Origin: Paenibacillus popilliae ATCC 14706
GTDB taxonomy: Bacteria > Bacillota > Bacilli > Paenibacillales > Paenibacillaceae
DNA length: 64,000 nt
Reading direction: 5' to 3'
Assembly (NCBI RefSeq): GCF_000315235.1
Contig: NZ_BALG01000042.1
Span: 19,579 to 83,578 of the forward strand
Both the position numbers and the translations under genes were made by a program. Positions 1 through 8,645 of this stretch are shown piece by piece (the stretch's first letter is position 1; each line of letters starts with the position of its first letter). Below the pieces are notes generated by a model, which had not been told where the DNA came from, did no database searches, and was given only the letters and a program-made list of their open reading frames with translations.

Positions 1-1
1 A

Positions 2-985
2 GCGTATGCGCGGGAGGTGGACGAGCTGAAGAAGCTGGTTAAGCTTCCTGCCGTCACTCAGGATGGCCTGACGATCAGCTTGACGGTCAACATCAGCTCT
101 ACGCGCGAGCTGGAGATCGCTGATCAGAACGGGGCGGAGGGCGTCGGTCTGTTCCGGACCGAATTTATGTATATGGATCGTTCATACCCGCCGTCCGAAG
201 CGGAGCAATTGGCGGTCTATCGAGATGTGGCCGAGCATTACAAAGATTCGCAGGTCATTATCCGCACGCTCGATATCGGCGGTGACAAACCGATGGAATA
301 TTTGAATCTTCCGGAAGAGGACAATCCGTTCCTCGGCTATCGGGCGATTCGCATTTGCCTCGACCAGCAGGAGCTGTTCAAGTCTCAGCTCCGCGCTATT
401 CTCCGGGCGAGCGCACATGGGCCGGTCGCGCTTATGATCCCGATGATCTCGTCCGTGGAAGAGATCATCGCGGCCAAGGTGGTGCTGGAAGAGGCGAAGG
501 CAGAACTACGGGATGAAGGGCTGCCATTTGACGAGAAGCTGCCTGTAGGCATTATGGTGGAGGTTCCGGCTGCGGCTCTGATCGCCGATCGCCTCGCGGA
601 AGAGGTTGATTTCTTCAGCATCGGCACGAACGATCTGGTGCAGTATACCCTTGCCGTTGACCGGATGAACGAGCAGATTGCGCATATGTATGATCCGTTC
701 CATCCTGCAGTGCTGCGGCTCATCCGCCATACGATCGAGGCAGCCCAGGCCCGGGGCATCGGCATCAGCATCTGCGGCGAGATGGCGGGAGACACGCGGG
801 CCGTGCCACTCTGGATCGCTCTTGGAGTCACGAAGCTGAGCATGTCCCCGCGCTTCATTCCGCGAGTGAAGGCGGCTATCCACCGCACTACCCGAACCGG
901 GAGCGAGCAGCTGACGGAACGCATTTTCGATGCCCGTTCCAAGGCCGAGATCGATGAGTTGGTTAAGATGTATTTTACGTCCTGA
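2..985 (+). CDS. ptsI: PTS enzyme I (phosphoenolpyruvate-protein phosphotransferase), C-terminal part
   Basis: The reading frame is open at the left edge, so only the C-terminal PEP-binding TIM-barrel half is present (about 327 of the usual 570-580 residues). Visible hallmarks are the GLFRTEF segment, the RTLDIGGDKP segment, the MIPMIS and VEVPAA strands, the IGTNDLVQY motif and the SICGEMAGD motif with the active-site Cys. Enzyme I takes phosphate from PEP and passes it to HPr in the cytoplasm. The tail differs from the usual DEFSMS-containing end (here TKLSMSPRFIPRVKAAI), but length and fold signatures are intact. An internal GTG at 17 is not a start. A hairpin follows the stop. Confidence 0.93.
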   Translation, partial: AYAREVDELKKLVKLPAVTQDGLTISLTVNISSTRELEIADQNGAEGVGLFRTEFMYMDRSYPPSEAEQLAVYRDVAEHYKDSQVIIRTLDIGGDKPMEYLNLPEEDNPFLGYRAIRICLDQQELFKSQLRAILRASAHGPVALMIPMISSVEEIIAAKVVLEEAKAELRDEGLPFDEKLPVGIMVEVPAAALIADRLAEEVDFFSIGTNDLVQYTLAVDRMNEQIAHMYDPFHPAVLRLIRHTIEAAQARGIGISICGEMAGDTRAVPLWIALGVTKLSMSPRFIPRVKAAIHRTTRTGSEQLTERIFDARSKAEIDELVKMYFTS

Positions 986-997
986 CATAAATGCAGC

Positions 998-1037
998 GAC
1001 GCCTTTCGTCCTTCTTCAAGGCAGGGGGCGTCTTTCC
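998..1037 (+). terminator. Probable terminator after ptsI
   Basis: GACGCC (998-1003) pairs with GGCGTC (1027-1032), followed by a short T-rich tail. The loop is long and can fold internally. Lies 13 bp after the ptsI stop. Confidence 0.5.
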
Positions 1038-1043
1038 TAACAT

Positions 1044-1078
1044 AAAAGGCATGGCCCCTTGAACGGGGCCATGATGCC
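1044..1078 (-). terminator. Terminator of the DJ-1/PfpI fragment gene
   Basis: A strong stem (GGCATGGCCCC against GGGGCC-ATG-ATGCC, 1048-1078) with a TTGA loop. Read on the minus strand it is followed by TTTT, so it terminates the leftward gene that ends at 1078. Confidence 0.65.
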
Positions 1079-1332
1079 TATCGGCTTGCCCGCCTGTCCA
1101 TGTCGCGGATAATGGAGAGCACGCCGTCGTATGTGCCGCTATCGATATCCTCGAAAGCATAATCAGACGTAGCAGGAACACCGTACTTCCCGATGTATAT
1201 TTTGCCGGCCTTATCGCCAGCCAGATGCACCTCCGCCCCTTCTTCGCGGACGCGGTGAACTGGATACCACAATTCCCAATCCTCGAAGTCCTTATCAACG
1301 AGCGCGATGATGCGCTTGCCGCTTAAACGCAT
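1078..1332 (-). pseudogene. Truncated DJ-1/PfpI-family protein fragment
   Basis: An 84-residue frame starting at an ATG (1332) with AAGGAG 11 nt upstream. It opens like a DJ-1/PfpI (class I glutamine amidotransferase-like) protein: RIIALVDKDFEDWELWYP, then VREEGAEVHLAG, then a GKYGVPATSD segment and a YDGVL strand. Family members then have a Gly-Gly turn and the Cys nucleophile elbow in a protein of 160-200 residues. Here the frame ends just after YDGVL, so the catalytic half is missing. Either a decayed gene or a short standalone domain. It has its own RBS and terminator, so it may still be expressed. Function unknown. Confidence 0.6.
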
Positions 1333-1567
1333 AAATATCTCGACTCCTTCGCACGTTGTATCGAAGAACAAACCTCCCGTGCATCGAACGCGATCCGGCC
1401 CTTATTGCATCTTAACGGCTCTATTTCCATAATGAAGCCTATTGAGTCTTGAGGCGGAATCGCCTACGATTTTAACAGGGAGATTCATTCTGCGGATGGA
1501 CTGTTCCTTATCTATTCATTACATAAGGGGTCTGACAGAGAGAGACTGTGATGTAGGGGGGGGTTGT

Positions 1568-2041
1568 ATGAACAAACAATGTAACTGTGGCCATGAAATG
1601 CGGCTTGCTTTGCGTACTGTAATCCACGACAGGACAATACACATTCACCATGTGCCTGTGTTGACTTGCCCGCATTGTGAACGCTCGGAGCTGTATCCGG
1701 CGATCAAGTCGGAGATAACGGATATGATTCACTGCCGCAAGGCCAGTCAAAGCAAGGAGTTATCCGGTATGGAGGAGGAACGCGATTCTGTGCCGCGGCA
1801 CTATTTTTTCGAGAAGATGAACGAGGCGGTGAATGTACTGGTCGAATGTGTGGACGCGTTCGGGCCCGACGATCTGCTTCCGTACGCAGAGAAAGTGATG
1901 AACGAGAGGGTTAACAAGCTTCTGGACATGTACCTGCTGGCGAAGATGCTGGAGGATGAGGAATGGATGTCTGAGCTGCAACAGCGTTTAAAACAGATTT
2001 CCGGTTTTAGTTTCTATCCGGATCGGGTTAAAATAAGGTAA
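1568..2041 (+). CDS. Small zinc-finger (YgiT-type) protein of unknown role
   Basis: 157 residues from the ATG at 1568, preceded by a G-rich RBS (AGGGGGGGG). The longer in-frame extension to 1442 has no RBS. Residues 4-6 (CNC) and the LTCPHCE motif near residue 37 form a four-Cys zinc-binding module like that of the YgiT/MqsA N-terminal domain. The rest is charged and helical (FEKMNEAVNVLVE, KLLDMYLLAKMLEDEEW) with no HTH that I can see, so it does not look like a complete MqsA antitoxin. No toxin-like partner is adjacent. Monocistronic between ptsI and ccpA. Confidence 0.7.
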   Translation: MNKQCNCGHEMRLALRTVIHDRTIHIHHVPVLTCPHCERSELYPAIKSEITDMIHCRKASQSKELSGMEEERDSVPRHYFFEKMNEAVNVLVECVDAFGPDDLLPYAEKVMNERVNKLLDMYLLAKMLEDEEWMSELQQRLKQISGFSFYPDRVKIR

Positions 2042-2273
2042 GAGGCTCTTTGCCTACTGCAATTGTGATGAAAGAGGGCCAGGTCGTCTGGCACGACTCT
2101 CATCATACGATAACATTTGACAATGTAAGTTCGGAGTTGACGTACTCCTCCCGCTAAATGACGTGTTTCCAGTCGGTTCCAGTTGTAACATTGCGAATTT
2201 TCTGAAAATATCGTATCATAAAATGTAAACAAAAGGGTCGTAACAAATTTTCGGTAAATTGGAGAGAAGATTC

Positions 2274-3283
2274 GTGACGGTAACTATTTATGATGTAGCG
2301 AGAGAAGCGGGCGTCTCGATGGCCACCGTTTCCCGGGTTGTGAATAACAATCCGAACGTGAAGCCGCAAACGCGAAAAAAGGTGTATGAAGCGATTGAGC
2401 GCTTAGGTTATCGCCCGAATGCAGTCGCACGCGGACTTGCGAGCAAAAAGACGACGACCGTTGGGGTCGTCATTCCCGATATCTCCAATTCTATTTTTGC
2501 TGAGGTCGCACGAGGAATTGAAGATATTGCGAACATGTACCACTATAATATCATTTTGTGCAACGCGGACAAGAAGAAAGAGAAGGAAATACGCGTCATT
2601 AATACGCTGCTGGAGAAGCAAGTGGACGGGCTTGTGTTCATGGGCGGTGCCGTAACGGAGGATCATATCCAGGCGTTCCGTACCGCATCTGTTCCGATCG
2701 TGCTATGCGCGACGACGGACGAGCATGGCTCCATTCCTTCGGTAGACATTGATCATGAAGGGGCCGCATTCGATGCGGTCAACACCCTCATTCGCCACGG
2801 TCACAGCGATATTGCGATGATTAGCGGCACGTTTCAGGATCCGGCGAACGGATTCGCGCGCTTCCAGGGCTATAAGAAGGCTTTGGAGAGCGCAGGGATC
2901 GAGTACAAGGAAGACCTGGTCCGTATCGGGAACTACCGATATGAATCCGGCGTGGAAGCCATGAAATATTTCCTCGGTCTGAAGAAGCGCCCGACGGCGA
3001 TTTTTGCGGCAACCGACGAAATGGCGATCGGAGCGATTCATTGCATTCAGGACGCCGGGTTGAAGGTGCCTGACGACTTCTCGGTCATCAGCGTAGACAA
3101 TATCCGCATGGCTTCGATGGTTCGTCCACAACTGACGACGGTAGCTCAGCCGATTATGATATCGGCGCGGTGGCGATGCGCTTGTTGACCAAGCTGATGA
3201 AGAAGGAGAACGTGGAGAATTCACAGGTCATTCTGCCGCACGAGACGATTCTTCGCTTATCGGTCAGCCAGGTGAATGAGTAA
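2274..3283 (+). pseudogene. ccpA: Catabolite control protein A, frameshifted near the 3' end
   Basis: LacI-family global regulator of carbon catabolite repression. GTG start at 2274 with GGAG 9-10 nt upstream. The N-terminal HTH ([20 protein letters not shown]), the hinge ([14 protein letters not shown]) and the sugar-binding-type core match CcpA very closely. At about 3154 the frame breaks: the DNA reads CAGCCGATTATGATATC, where one base is missing between GAT and TATGAT. The zero frame then ends early at 3188 (304 residues, tail [11 protein letters not shown]). The next frame continues [18 protein letters not shown] and on to a stop at 3281-3283, which is exactly the normal CcpA C-terminus. 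About 42 residues are lost from the C-terminal subdomain. True mutation or a base-calling error cannot be told from sequence alone. Confidence 0.9.
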
Positions 3284-3312
3284 GTCCGGCAAGCATGTTG
3301 GCGGCATATGAA

Positions 3313-3337
3313 GAGCCCCTATTATTGGGGCTTTTTG
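3313..3337 (+). terminator. Rho-independent terminator after ccpA
   Basis: AGCCCC (3314-3319), loop, GGGGCT (3327-3332), then TTTTT. Thirty bases after the ancestral ccpA stop. Confidence 0.8.
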
Positions 3338-3391
3338 TGTGTCGAGGTCTGCTGCGGTGCAAGATATTGGATCATGAAGGAGGAAGGCGAT

Positions 3392-4102
3392 ATGGCAAGC
3401 GAAGCCGTACTCGGAATTATTGGCGCGATGGACGAAGAGATTGAGCGCCTGCTGCAGGCTGCACAGGACGTTAAGGAAGTGAAAGTAACGGGAATGACCT
3501 TTTATAGGGGGCAACTGGCGGGGCGTTCGGTTGTCATCTGCAAATCGGGTGTCGGCAAAGTCAATGCCGCCGTTACGACGCAAGTGCTGATTGACCGCTT
3601 CGGGGCCCATCAGGTGCTCTTCACCGGAGTAGCCGGCGCGCTTCACCCGGAGCTGAACATCGGAGATATCGTCATCTCGACGTACTGCATGCATCATGAT
3701 ATGGATGCAACCGCTCTTGGCTTCGAGCCCGGGGTCATTCCATTCCAGGAGACCTCTCGGTTCGAGGCGGATGGAGCCCTCATCCAGCTGGCGGATCAGG
3801 TATGCGCCGAGCTGTTCCCGGGACGTTATCTTAAAGGCGGGGTGCTGTCCGGGGATCAATTCATCGCCAGCCGCGACAAGGTCAAGGCGCTGTACGAGAC
3901 GTTTCCGGGTTCGGCATGCACGGAAATGGAAGGCGCGGCCGTAGCACAAGTATGCCATATCCATGGGGTTCCGTTCGTCATTATCCGGTCGATGTCGGAC
4001 AAAGCGGACGGATCGGCCCATGTCAATTTCGCGGAATTCACGGTCAAAGCCGCGCTGCACTCGTACCAAATTATCGAGCGGATGGTCAGTCGATTCGCAT
4101 AA
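3392..4102 (+). CDS. mtnN: 5'-methylthioadenosine/S-adenosylhomocysteine nucleosidase
   Basis: 236 residues from the ATG at 3392, with AAGGAGG 8 nt upstream. The in-frame extension to 3308 runs through the ccpA terminator and is rejected. Nucleoside phosphorylase fold: GIIGAMDEEIERL at the N-terminus (catalytic Glu), GVAGAL, GGVLSGDQFIAS, the substrate-binding TEMEGAA motif and the RSMSDKAD segment with the catalytic Asp. It cleaves MTA and SAH to adenine plus the thioribose or S-ribosyl-homocysteine, feeding the methionine salvage and activated-methyl cycles. Monocistronic, with hairpins on both sides. Confidence 0.95.
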   Translation: MASEAVLGIIGAMDEEIERLLQAAQDVKEVKVTGMTFYRGQLAGRSVVICKSGVGKVNAAVTTQVLIDRFGAHQVLFTGVAGALHPELNIGDIVISTYCMHHDMDATALGFEPGVIPFQETSRFEADGALIQLADQVCAELFPGRYLKGGVLSGDQFIASRDKVKALYETFPGSACTEMEGAAVAQVCHIHGVPFVIIRSMSDKADGSAHVNFAEFTVKAALHSYQIIERMVSRFA

Positions 4103-4103
4103 T

Positions 4104-4136
4104 CAACAGCGATGGCCTCCTGAGCCATCGCTGTTG
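4104..4136. terminator. Bidirectional terminator between mtnN and the convergent PBP gene
   Basis: Perfect 13-bp stem CAACAGCGATGGC / GCCATCGCTGTTG with a 7-nt loop between two convergent genes. The T-tract is weak on both sides. Confidence 0.6.
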
Positions 4137-4171
4137 TTCGTTCGCAGGCCGCGAGGGTTCGCGCCCATTCG

Positions 4172-7100
4172 TTATGGATTTTTGACTTGAACTGCCGAAG
4201 TCGGACTCGATTCCCCGGCCGTGTTCACGGCCGTGACCCGGTACCAGCCTGCGGGCGAGATCGTGATGAGCTCGAACTGTGCCGTCGGCGTGGTGCCGAT
4301 GCGTTCATATAATCCACCGTCGGAGCTGTAGTAGATCACATACTCGCTCGGATTATTGGACGAGGTGCCCCAGGTCAGCTTCAAGCCCATATCGGTCAGG
4401 GAAGCTTGTGGATTGCCTGGCGTGCTCGGCGGGCTGTCCGCCTCATCCTGAGCCCCCGTCTCCGTTCCTTGATCCTGCCTGTCTTCGTCCGCGCTGCCGT
4501 CTCCCGTTGAGCCGGGGTTCTGCGTATCCGAGCTTCCATTGCCGGAACCATCCGGATTAGGCTCCACGTTAGCGCCTCCCAGTGTCACGGTCTGAGATGG
4601 GGCGGACTCGTTGCCGGCCACATCGACAGCCGTCACATAGTAAGCATACTGATGCGAACTAGAGTAATACGTCTTGAATTGAAGCGCCTCTCCCGTTAGC
4701 ACCGTTCCTTCTTCGCGCTTGAACGGACCGCCATCCAAGGAGCGGTACAGACGATAACCGACGACATCTGCTTCACCGTTCCGCAAGAACGAAATGCGCA
4801 GCGTCGTATCGCCCAATTCCTCCATACTTACGCCAGACGGCGGCGATGGCACCTCGTCGTCATCCTTGCGCGGATCGACCTTCGCAGGCGCATCCGTATT
4901 GGCGTCCTCCGGCAAATAGGAGGACAGCGAGCGCCGCTGACTACTGGAAGACAGATGATTCAGCGCTTGCGTCAGCTCCTCGATCAGCTCTTGAATCGGT
5001 TTCTCGCGCTTGATGACCACTTTCTCCCGGGTCATATCATCAGGAGTCGTATCTTGCGGGATATAGTTGACGCCGTCATACGTGATGTACTTCATCCGCT
5101 GCAGCGCATCTTCGGTCTCGGTAGGCACGAATTTGCGATCGAACAGCTCCGTTACGTAGCGGCCGGCCTGCTTCGTCAGCTCGTTCGGAAGCTTCCCGCT
5201 CAATCCGGAGACGGTCATCCGCACGATGTCATCAGGCTGGCTGAACTGCTTCGTCTCGAACAATTCCGGCTTCAACTTGTTTACTTCGTTCATTACTTTG
5301 GACCAAATCTCTGTGGAACGGGAATAGGCGTCTCGATTTAATACGTGAATCTGCTGGTCATATCCGACCCATACGCCCATCGTTACATCCGGCGTGTAGC
5401 CGACGAACCAGGTGTCGGCATAGTTCTGGGTCGAACCGGTCTTGGCGGCCACTTCCACTTGGCCGAACAGATTGAACTCGGACTGCACCCGGCGTCCGGT
5501 ACCGCGCGGATCGGTAATGACGGTTTTTAGCATATCCGTCATCAAATACGCGCTCTGCTCGGATACGACCGGCTTCGAATCGACTTTGTGCTGATATATG
5601 ATTTTGCCGTTCGAATCGACGATCTTGGATATCATGTACGGATCGTTATACTTCCCGTCGTTGGCAATAACACCGAAGGCGTTGGTGATCTCTTCCACGG
5701 TAACACCATAGCTCAGGCCGCCGATTACCCCGGTCTGGGCGTAATAATCTTCCGGCTGAATCGTCGTGAATCCGAGCTTCTTGACGAAGTCAAGCGCCTG
5801 CTTGACGCCCAGCTTTTCTATGTAGATCTTGAGCGCTGGCAAGTTAAGCGATTCATTCAGCGCCTTCCTTGCGGTTACGAGCCCCTGGTATCTCATATTT
5901 GCGTTGCCGGGAATATGGTAGCCCTTGGAACCATCCTTCAACACCATCGGCGCGTCGTCCAGTATGGAGGCCGGCTGAATCAAGCCTTGATCCAGAGCTG
6001 GCAAATACGCGGCCAACGGCTTCATCGTCGAGCCAGGCTGGCGCATCATCTGCGTGGCGAAGTTCATCTGCTCCTCATAGAAATCTCGACCTTCGATCAT
6101 GCCAAGGATCGCCCCGGTATGATGATCGATCATCATCGCAGCGACTTGCTCCAAGCCCTTTGTCTCGCTGTATGGAGAGAAGTTGTCTTTGTTGTTCGCC
6201 ACGTTTTTCATGGCCTTGTAAATCATCTTGTCGATCGTGGTGTAGACTTTGTATCCGCCGTGGAGCAACTGCTCCCGGGCGTTCTGCAGCAATTCCGCAT
6301 TCTCGCGCTTGCGCAGATCGGCTTGCGTGAATTCCGGGTACTGCTGCAGGACAAGCACTTTGGCGGCAGCCCGCTCCGCTTCCAGCATCAGGTATGGATA
6401 GATCGCATATGCCTTCGCATTTGGCTTGGCGATGGAGCCCCGAATGTCAAATGCTAATGCTTCGTCATATTGCTGCTGCGTAATTTTATGCTCTTCAAGC
6501 ATGCGTTTCAGAACCAGCTTCTGGCGCTTGATGGCTCTTTCAATGCCTTCCTCATTGATTTCTCCCTTGCCTGTGAACGCGGAATAGACGGAAGGGAGCT
6601 GGGGAAGACCGGCCAAATACGCTGATTGGGCGATATTCAGCTGATCAAGCTTGTCGATTTTGAAGATGCCTTTGGCTGCTGCCTTGATGCCATACAGATT
6701 ATAACCGCTCGATCCGTTGCCGAACGAAACCTTGTTCAGGTAAGCGGTCAATATCTCTTCCTTCGACAGTATGCGCTCGATGCGCAGGGATAGAAAGATC
6801 TCTTTTGCTTTCCGGATGTCGGTCCGATCCAAGGTCAAAAACACTTGTCTCGCCAACTGCTGGGTCAAAGTACTCCCGCCTGTCTGCACCGGCTTATTCA
6901 GCACTTTTTGCACAACAGCTCGGGACAACCCCCGAATATCAATGCCCATATGCTCGAAAAAACGGTTGTCTTCCGTTGCGATAAGCGCGTCGATAACGGT
7001 CTGGGGAATCTCGTCCATCGTGACCGGCCGCCTGTCTTCATCAGTACGAAGCTGGCCGACAGGAGAGCCGTCATTAAAATATACAAAACCTGTGAATGCA

Positions 7101-7312
7101 TTTTCCTGAATCTTCTGCTCGATGTATTCCCGGGAACGAATCGGTTCATCCTTCACGAGGGAAGTGACGTAGCCAATGCCAACACCGCCTGCGAATAAGC
7201 AACATAGAATACCGAGCAGCATGAGCCACTTCGTGACAGTCCAGATTCGACGTCCAACCGACTTTTTCGGCCTTGGCTTGTCGTCCTTTTCCGTCAGTTT
7301 CTCATCTACCAT
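4172..7312 (-). CDS. Class A penicillin-binding protein (PBP1-type) with two C-terminal fibronectin type III domains
   Basis: 1046 residues from the ATG at 7312, with AAGGAGG 9 nt upstream. Order: short basic cytoplasmic tail, one membrane anchor (about 28-50), GT51 glycosyltransferase domain with the EDNRFFEH catalytic Glu near residue 113 and GGSTLTQQL, transpeptidase domain with STMK (Ser428), SLN, and KTGST (Lys624). A linker is followed by two FnIII modules (about 845-935 and 960-1045) split by an acidic Gly/Ser/Asp-rich stretch. It polymerises and crosslinks peptidoglycan outside the membrane. B. subtilis PBP1 (ponA) is shorter; the extra FnIII pair probably binds wall material or partners. 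Orthology to ponA is likely but not proven. Single gene with its own promoter. Confidence 0.93.
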   Translation of the reverse strand: MVDEKLTEKDDKPRPKKSVGRRIWTVTKWLMLLGILCCLFAGGVGIGYVTSLVKDEPIRSREYIEQKIQENAFTGFVYFNDGSPVGQLRTDEDRRPVTMDEIPQTVIDALIATEDNRFFEHMGIDIRGLSRAVVQKVLNKPVQTGGSTLTQQLARQVFLTLDRTDIRKAKEIFLSLRIERILSKEEILTAYLNKVSFGNGSSGYNLYGIKAAAKGIFKIDKLDQLNIAQSAYLAGLPQLPSVYSAFTGKGEINEEGIERAIKRQKLVLKRMLEEHKITQQQYDEALAFDIRGSIAKPNAKAYAIYPYLMLEAERAAAKVLVLQQYPEFTQADLRKRENAELLQNAREQLLHGGYKVYTTIDKMIYKAMKNVANNKDNFSPYSETKGLEQVAAMMIDHHTGAILGMIEGRDFYEEQMNFATQMMRQPGSTMKPLAAYLPALDQGLIQPASILDDAPMVLKDGSKGYHIPGNANMRYQGLVTARKALNESLNLPALKIYIEKLGVKQALDFVKKLGFTTIQPEDYYAQTGVIGGLSYGVTVEEITNAFGVIANDGKYNDPYMISKIVDSNGKIIYQHKVDSKPVVSEQSAYLMTDMLKTVITDPRGTGRRVQSEFNLFGQVEVAAKTGSTQNYADTWFVGYTPDVTMGVWVGYDQQIHVLNRDAYSRSTEIWSKVMNEVNKLKPELFETKQFSQPDDIVRMTVSGLSGKLPNELTKQAGRYVTELFDRKFVPTETEDALQRMKYITYDGVNYIPQDTTPDDMTREKVVIKREKPIQELIEELTQALNHLSSSSQRRSLSSYLPEDANTDAPAKVDPRKDDDEVPSPPSGVSMEELGDTTLRISFLRNGEADVVGYRLYRSLDGGPFKREEGTVLTGEALQFKTYYSSSHQYAYYVTAVDVAGNESAPSQTVTLGGANVEPNPDGSGNGSSDTQNPGSTGDGSADEDRQDQGTETGAQDEADSPPSTPGNPQASLTDMGLKLTWGTSSNNPSEYVIYYSSDGGLYERIGTTPTAQFELITISPAGWYRVTAVNTAGESSPTSAVQVKNP

Positions 7313-7345
7313 GCATTTTTTCCTCCTTATATTGCAGCGCTTTCC

Positions 7346-7354
7346 ATTATACCA
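7346..7354 (-). promoter_or_regulatory. Extended -10 promoter for the PBP gene
   Basis: On the minus strand the sequence reads TGGTATAAT, an extended -10, about 25 bp upstream of the RBS. No good -35 hexamer is visible. Confidence 0.5.
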
Positions 7355-7582
7355 CAAAAGTTGATTTGATAGATGTTACTTTCCTTATCAACTTACAAAA
7401 TGATGTTTGGAAAGCGGAAGGCGAAGCAAATGATTTGACGAACCGGATCGGTTGTGCTATAAAAGCGATGATTGAATCAACCTTCGCAAAAAATAGGGTT
7501 TCCCAACAGCCTGAGTTTTGCTGTTGAACAGCCTTCTTATTGCGGTCTTGGTGCGCACAGAGCAAGAAAAAAGGCCGCAAAA
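7355..7582. other. Intergenic region upstream of the PBP gene, no gene seen
   Basis: Together with its flanks this makes a 317-bp gap between the PBP start and the rpsD stop. It is AT-rich, has no frame with an RBS, and holds the PBP promoter at one end and the rpsD terminator at the other. Confidence 0.6.
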
Positions 7583-7609
7583 AATCGCCGTCCATACGGA
7601 ACGGCGATT
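7583..7609 (-). terminator. rpsD terminator
   Basis: On the minus strand AATCGCCGT, loop, ACGGCGATT then a TTTT run, about 20 bp after the rpsD stop. Confidence 0.8.
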
Positions 7610-7629
7610 CGTTGCCTAAGATGAGCATC

Positions 7630-8232
7630 TTAACGGCTGTAGAACTCGACGATTTGCTTCTCATCGATCTCTTGGGACAATTCTCCGCGCTCTGGCAGGC
7701 GGATGTACTTGCCTTCAAGAGCAGCTTCGTTGAATTCCAAGTAGTTCGGAAGGTGATGACGGCCTTCCATCGCTTCTTTGATCACTTTCAGGCTGCGACT
7801 TCTCTCACGAAGGCCGATAACGTCGCCTGGAGTAACGATATAGGATGGGATGTCGACCTTCTTGCCATTTACCGTAACATGGCCGTGAGCAACCAATTGG
7901 CGGGCGCCTGCGCGGGAATTCGAGAACCCGAGGCGGTATACCAAGTTGTCCAGACGGCTCTCCAGCAGGAACATGAAGTTCTCACCGGCGATGCCTTGCA
8001 TTTTGGTTGCACGGTCGAACAAGGTGCGGAATTGCTTCTCGCCCAAGCCGTACATATGGCGAAGCTTTTGTTTCTCTTGCAGTTGAACAGCGTAGCCGCT
8101 CAATTTTTTGCGCATACCCGGACCGTGTTGTCCTGGAGGATACGCGCGATTTTTCAGTTCTTTGCCTGTGCCGCTCAGAGAGATGCCGAGACGGCGGCTC
8201 AATTTAAACTTAGGACCTGTGTAACGTGCCAT
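7630..8232 (-). CDS. rpsD: 30S ribosomal protein S4
   Basis: 200 residues, full length for S4. N-terminal [14 protein letters not shown] and the [17 protein letters not shown] segment are typical of the zinc-free Firmicute form. The S4 RNA-binding domain follows ([32 protein letters not shown]). S4 nucleates assembly of the 30S 5' domain and in Bacilli represses its own mRNA. Monocistronic, away from the main ribosomal operons as in B. subtilis, with a clear promoter, a roughly 160-nt leader and a terminator. Confidence 0.97.
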   Translation of the reverse strand: MARYTGPKFKLSRRLGISLSGTGKELKNRAYPPGQHGPGMRKKLSGYAVQLQEKQKLRHMYGLGEKQFRTLFDRATKMQGIAGENFMFLLESRLDNLVYRLGFSNSRAGARQLVAHGHVTVNGKKVDIPSYIVTPGDVIGLRERSRSLKVIKEAMEGRHHLPNYLEFNEAALEGKYIRLPERGELSQEIDEKQIVEFYSR

Positions 8233-8395
8233 ATGAAAGTTGACTCCTTCTCAAACGAATGTTAGATAATGGGTCGCTTTGCGCCGATTCCCATCCTTAT
8301 GCTGAAATCAATCAGCTCCGGCACAGGGTTTCAGCCGCTGCCCGTCCGGCGATGGAAATACGTGAGGGTGACACAACAGTTCTCCCCTTATACAT
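8233..8395 (-). promoter_or_regulatory. rpsD 5' leader, candidate S4 autoregulatory RNA
   Basis: About 160 nt lie between the predicted transcription start and the rpsD ATG, with several GC-rich complementary stretches (for example CCGGACGGGCAGCGG and GGGAATCGGCG). Firmicute rpsD mRNAs carry an S4-binding leader of similar size in the same place. I did not derive the pseudoknot, so this is an inference from position, length and GC-rich pairing. Confidence 0.5.
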
Positions 8396-8401
8396 CTAAT
8401 A

Positions 8402-8431
8402 ATTCTATAAGATCATCAGGCTCAATGTCAA
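8402..8431 (-). promoter_or_regulatory. SigA-type promoter of rpsD
   Basis: Minus strand TTGACA (8431-8426), 18-bp spacer, TAGAAT (8407-8402). Confidence 0.7.
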
Positions 8432-8645
8432 GACTGCCTGCTGCAATCTCGTGTTTTTCAATGATTCTATCTAATAATAGAAAAAAAGTAAATATTTTAC
8501 GATATGTGGCTTACAAACCGTAGATCTTTCAACATAGTTCTTATGACCTGAAAAAACTTTTAGAAGGTTGTATCGAAGTAGTACATTTTAGTAGAGATAT
8601 ATTGTATGATAATATATAGTACCCTTTATATAGAAGGAGAAGAGC

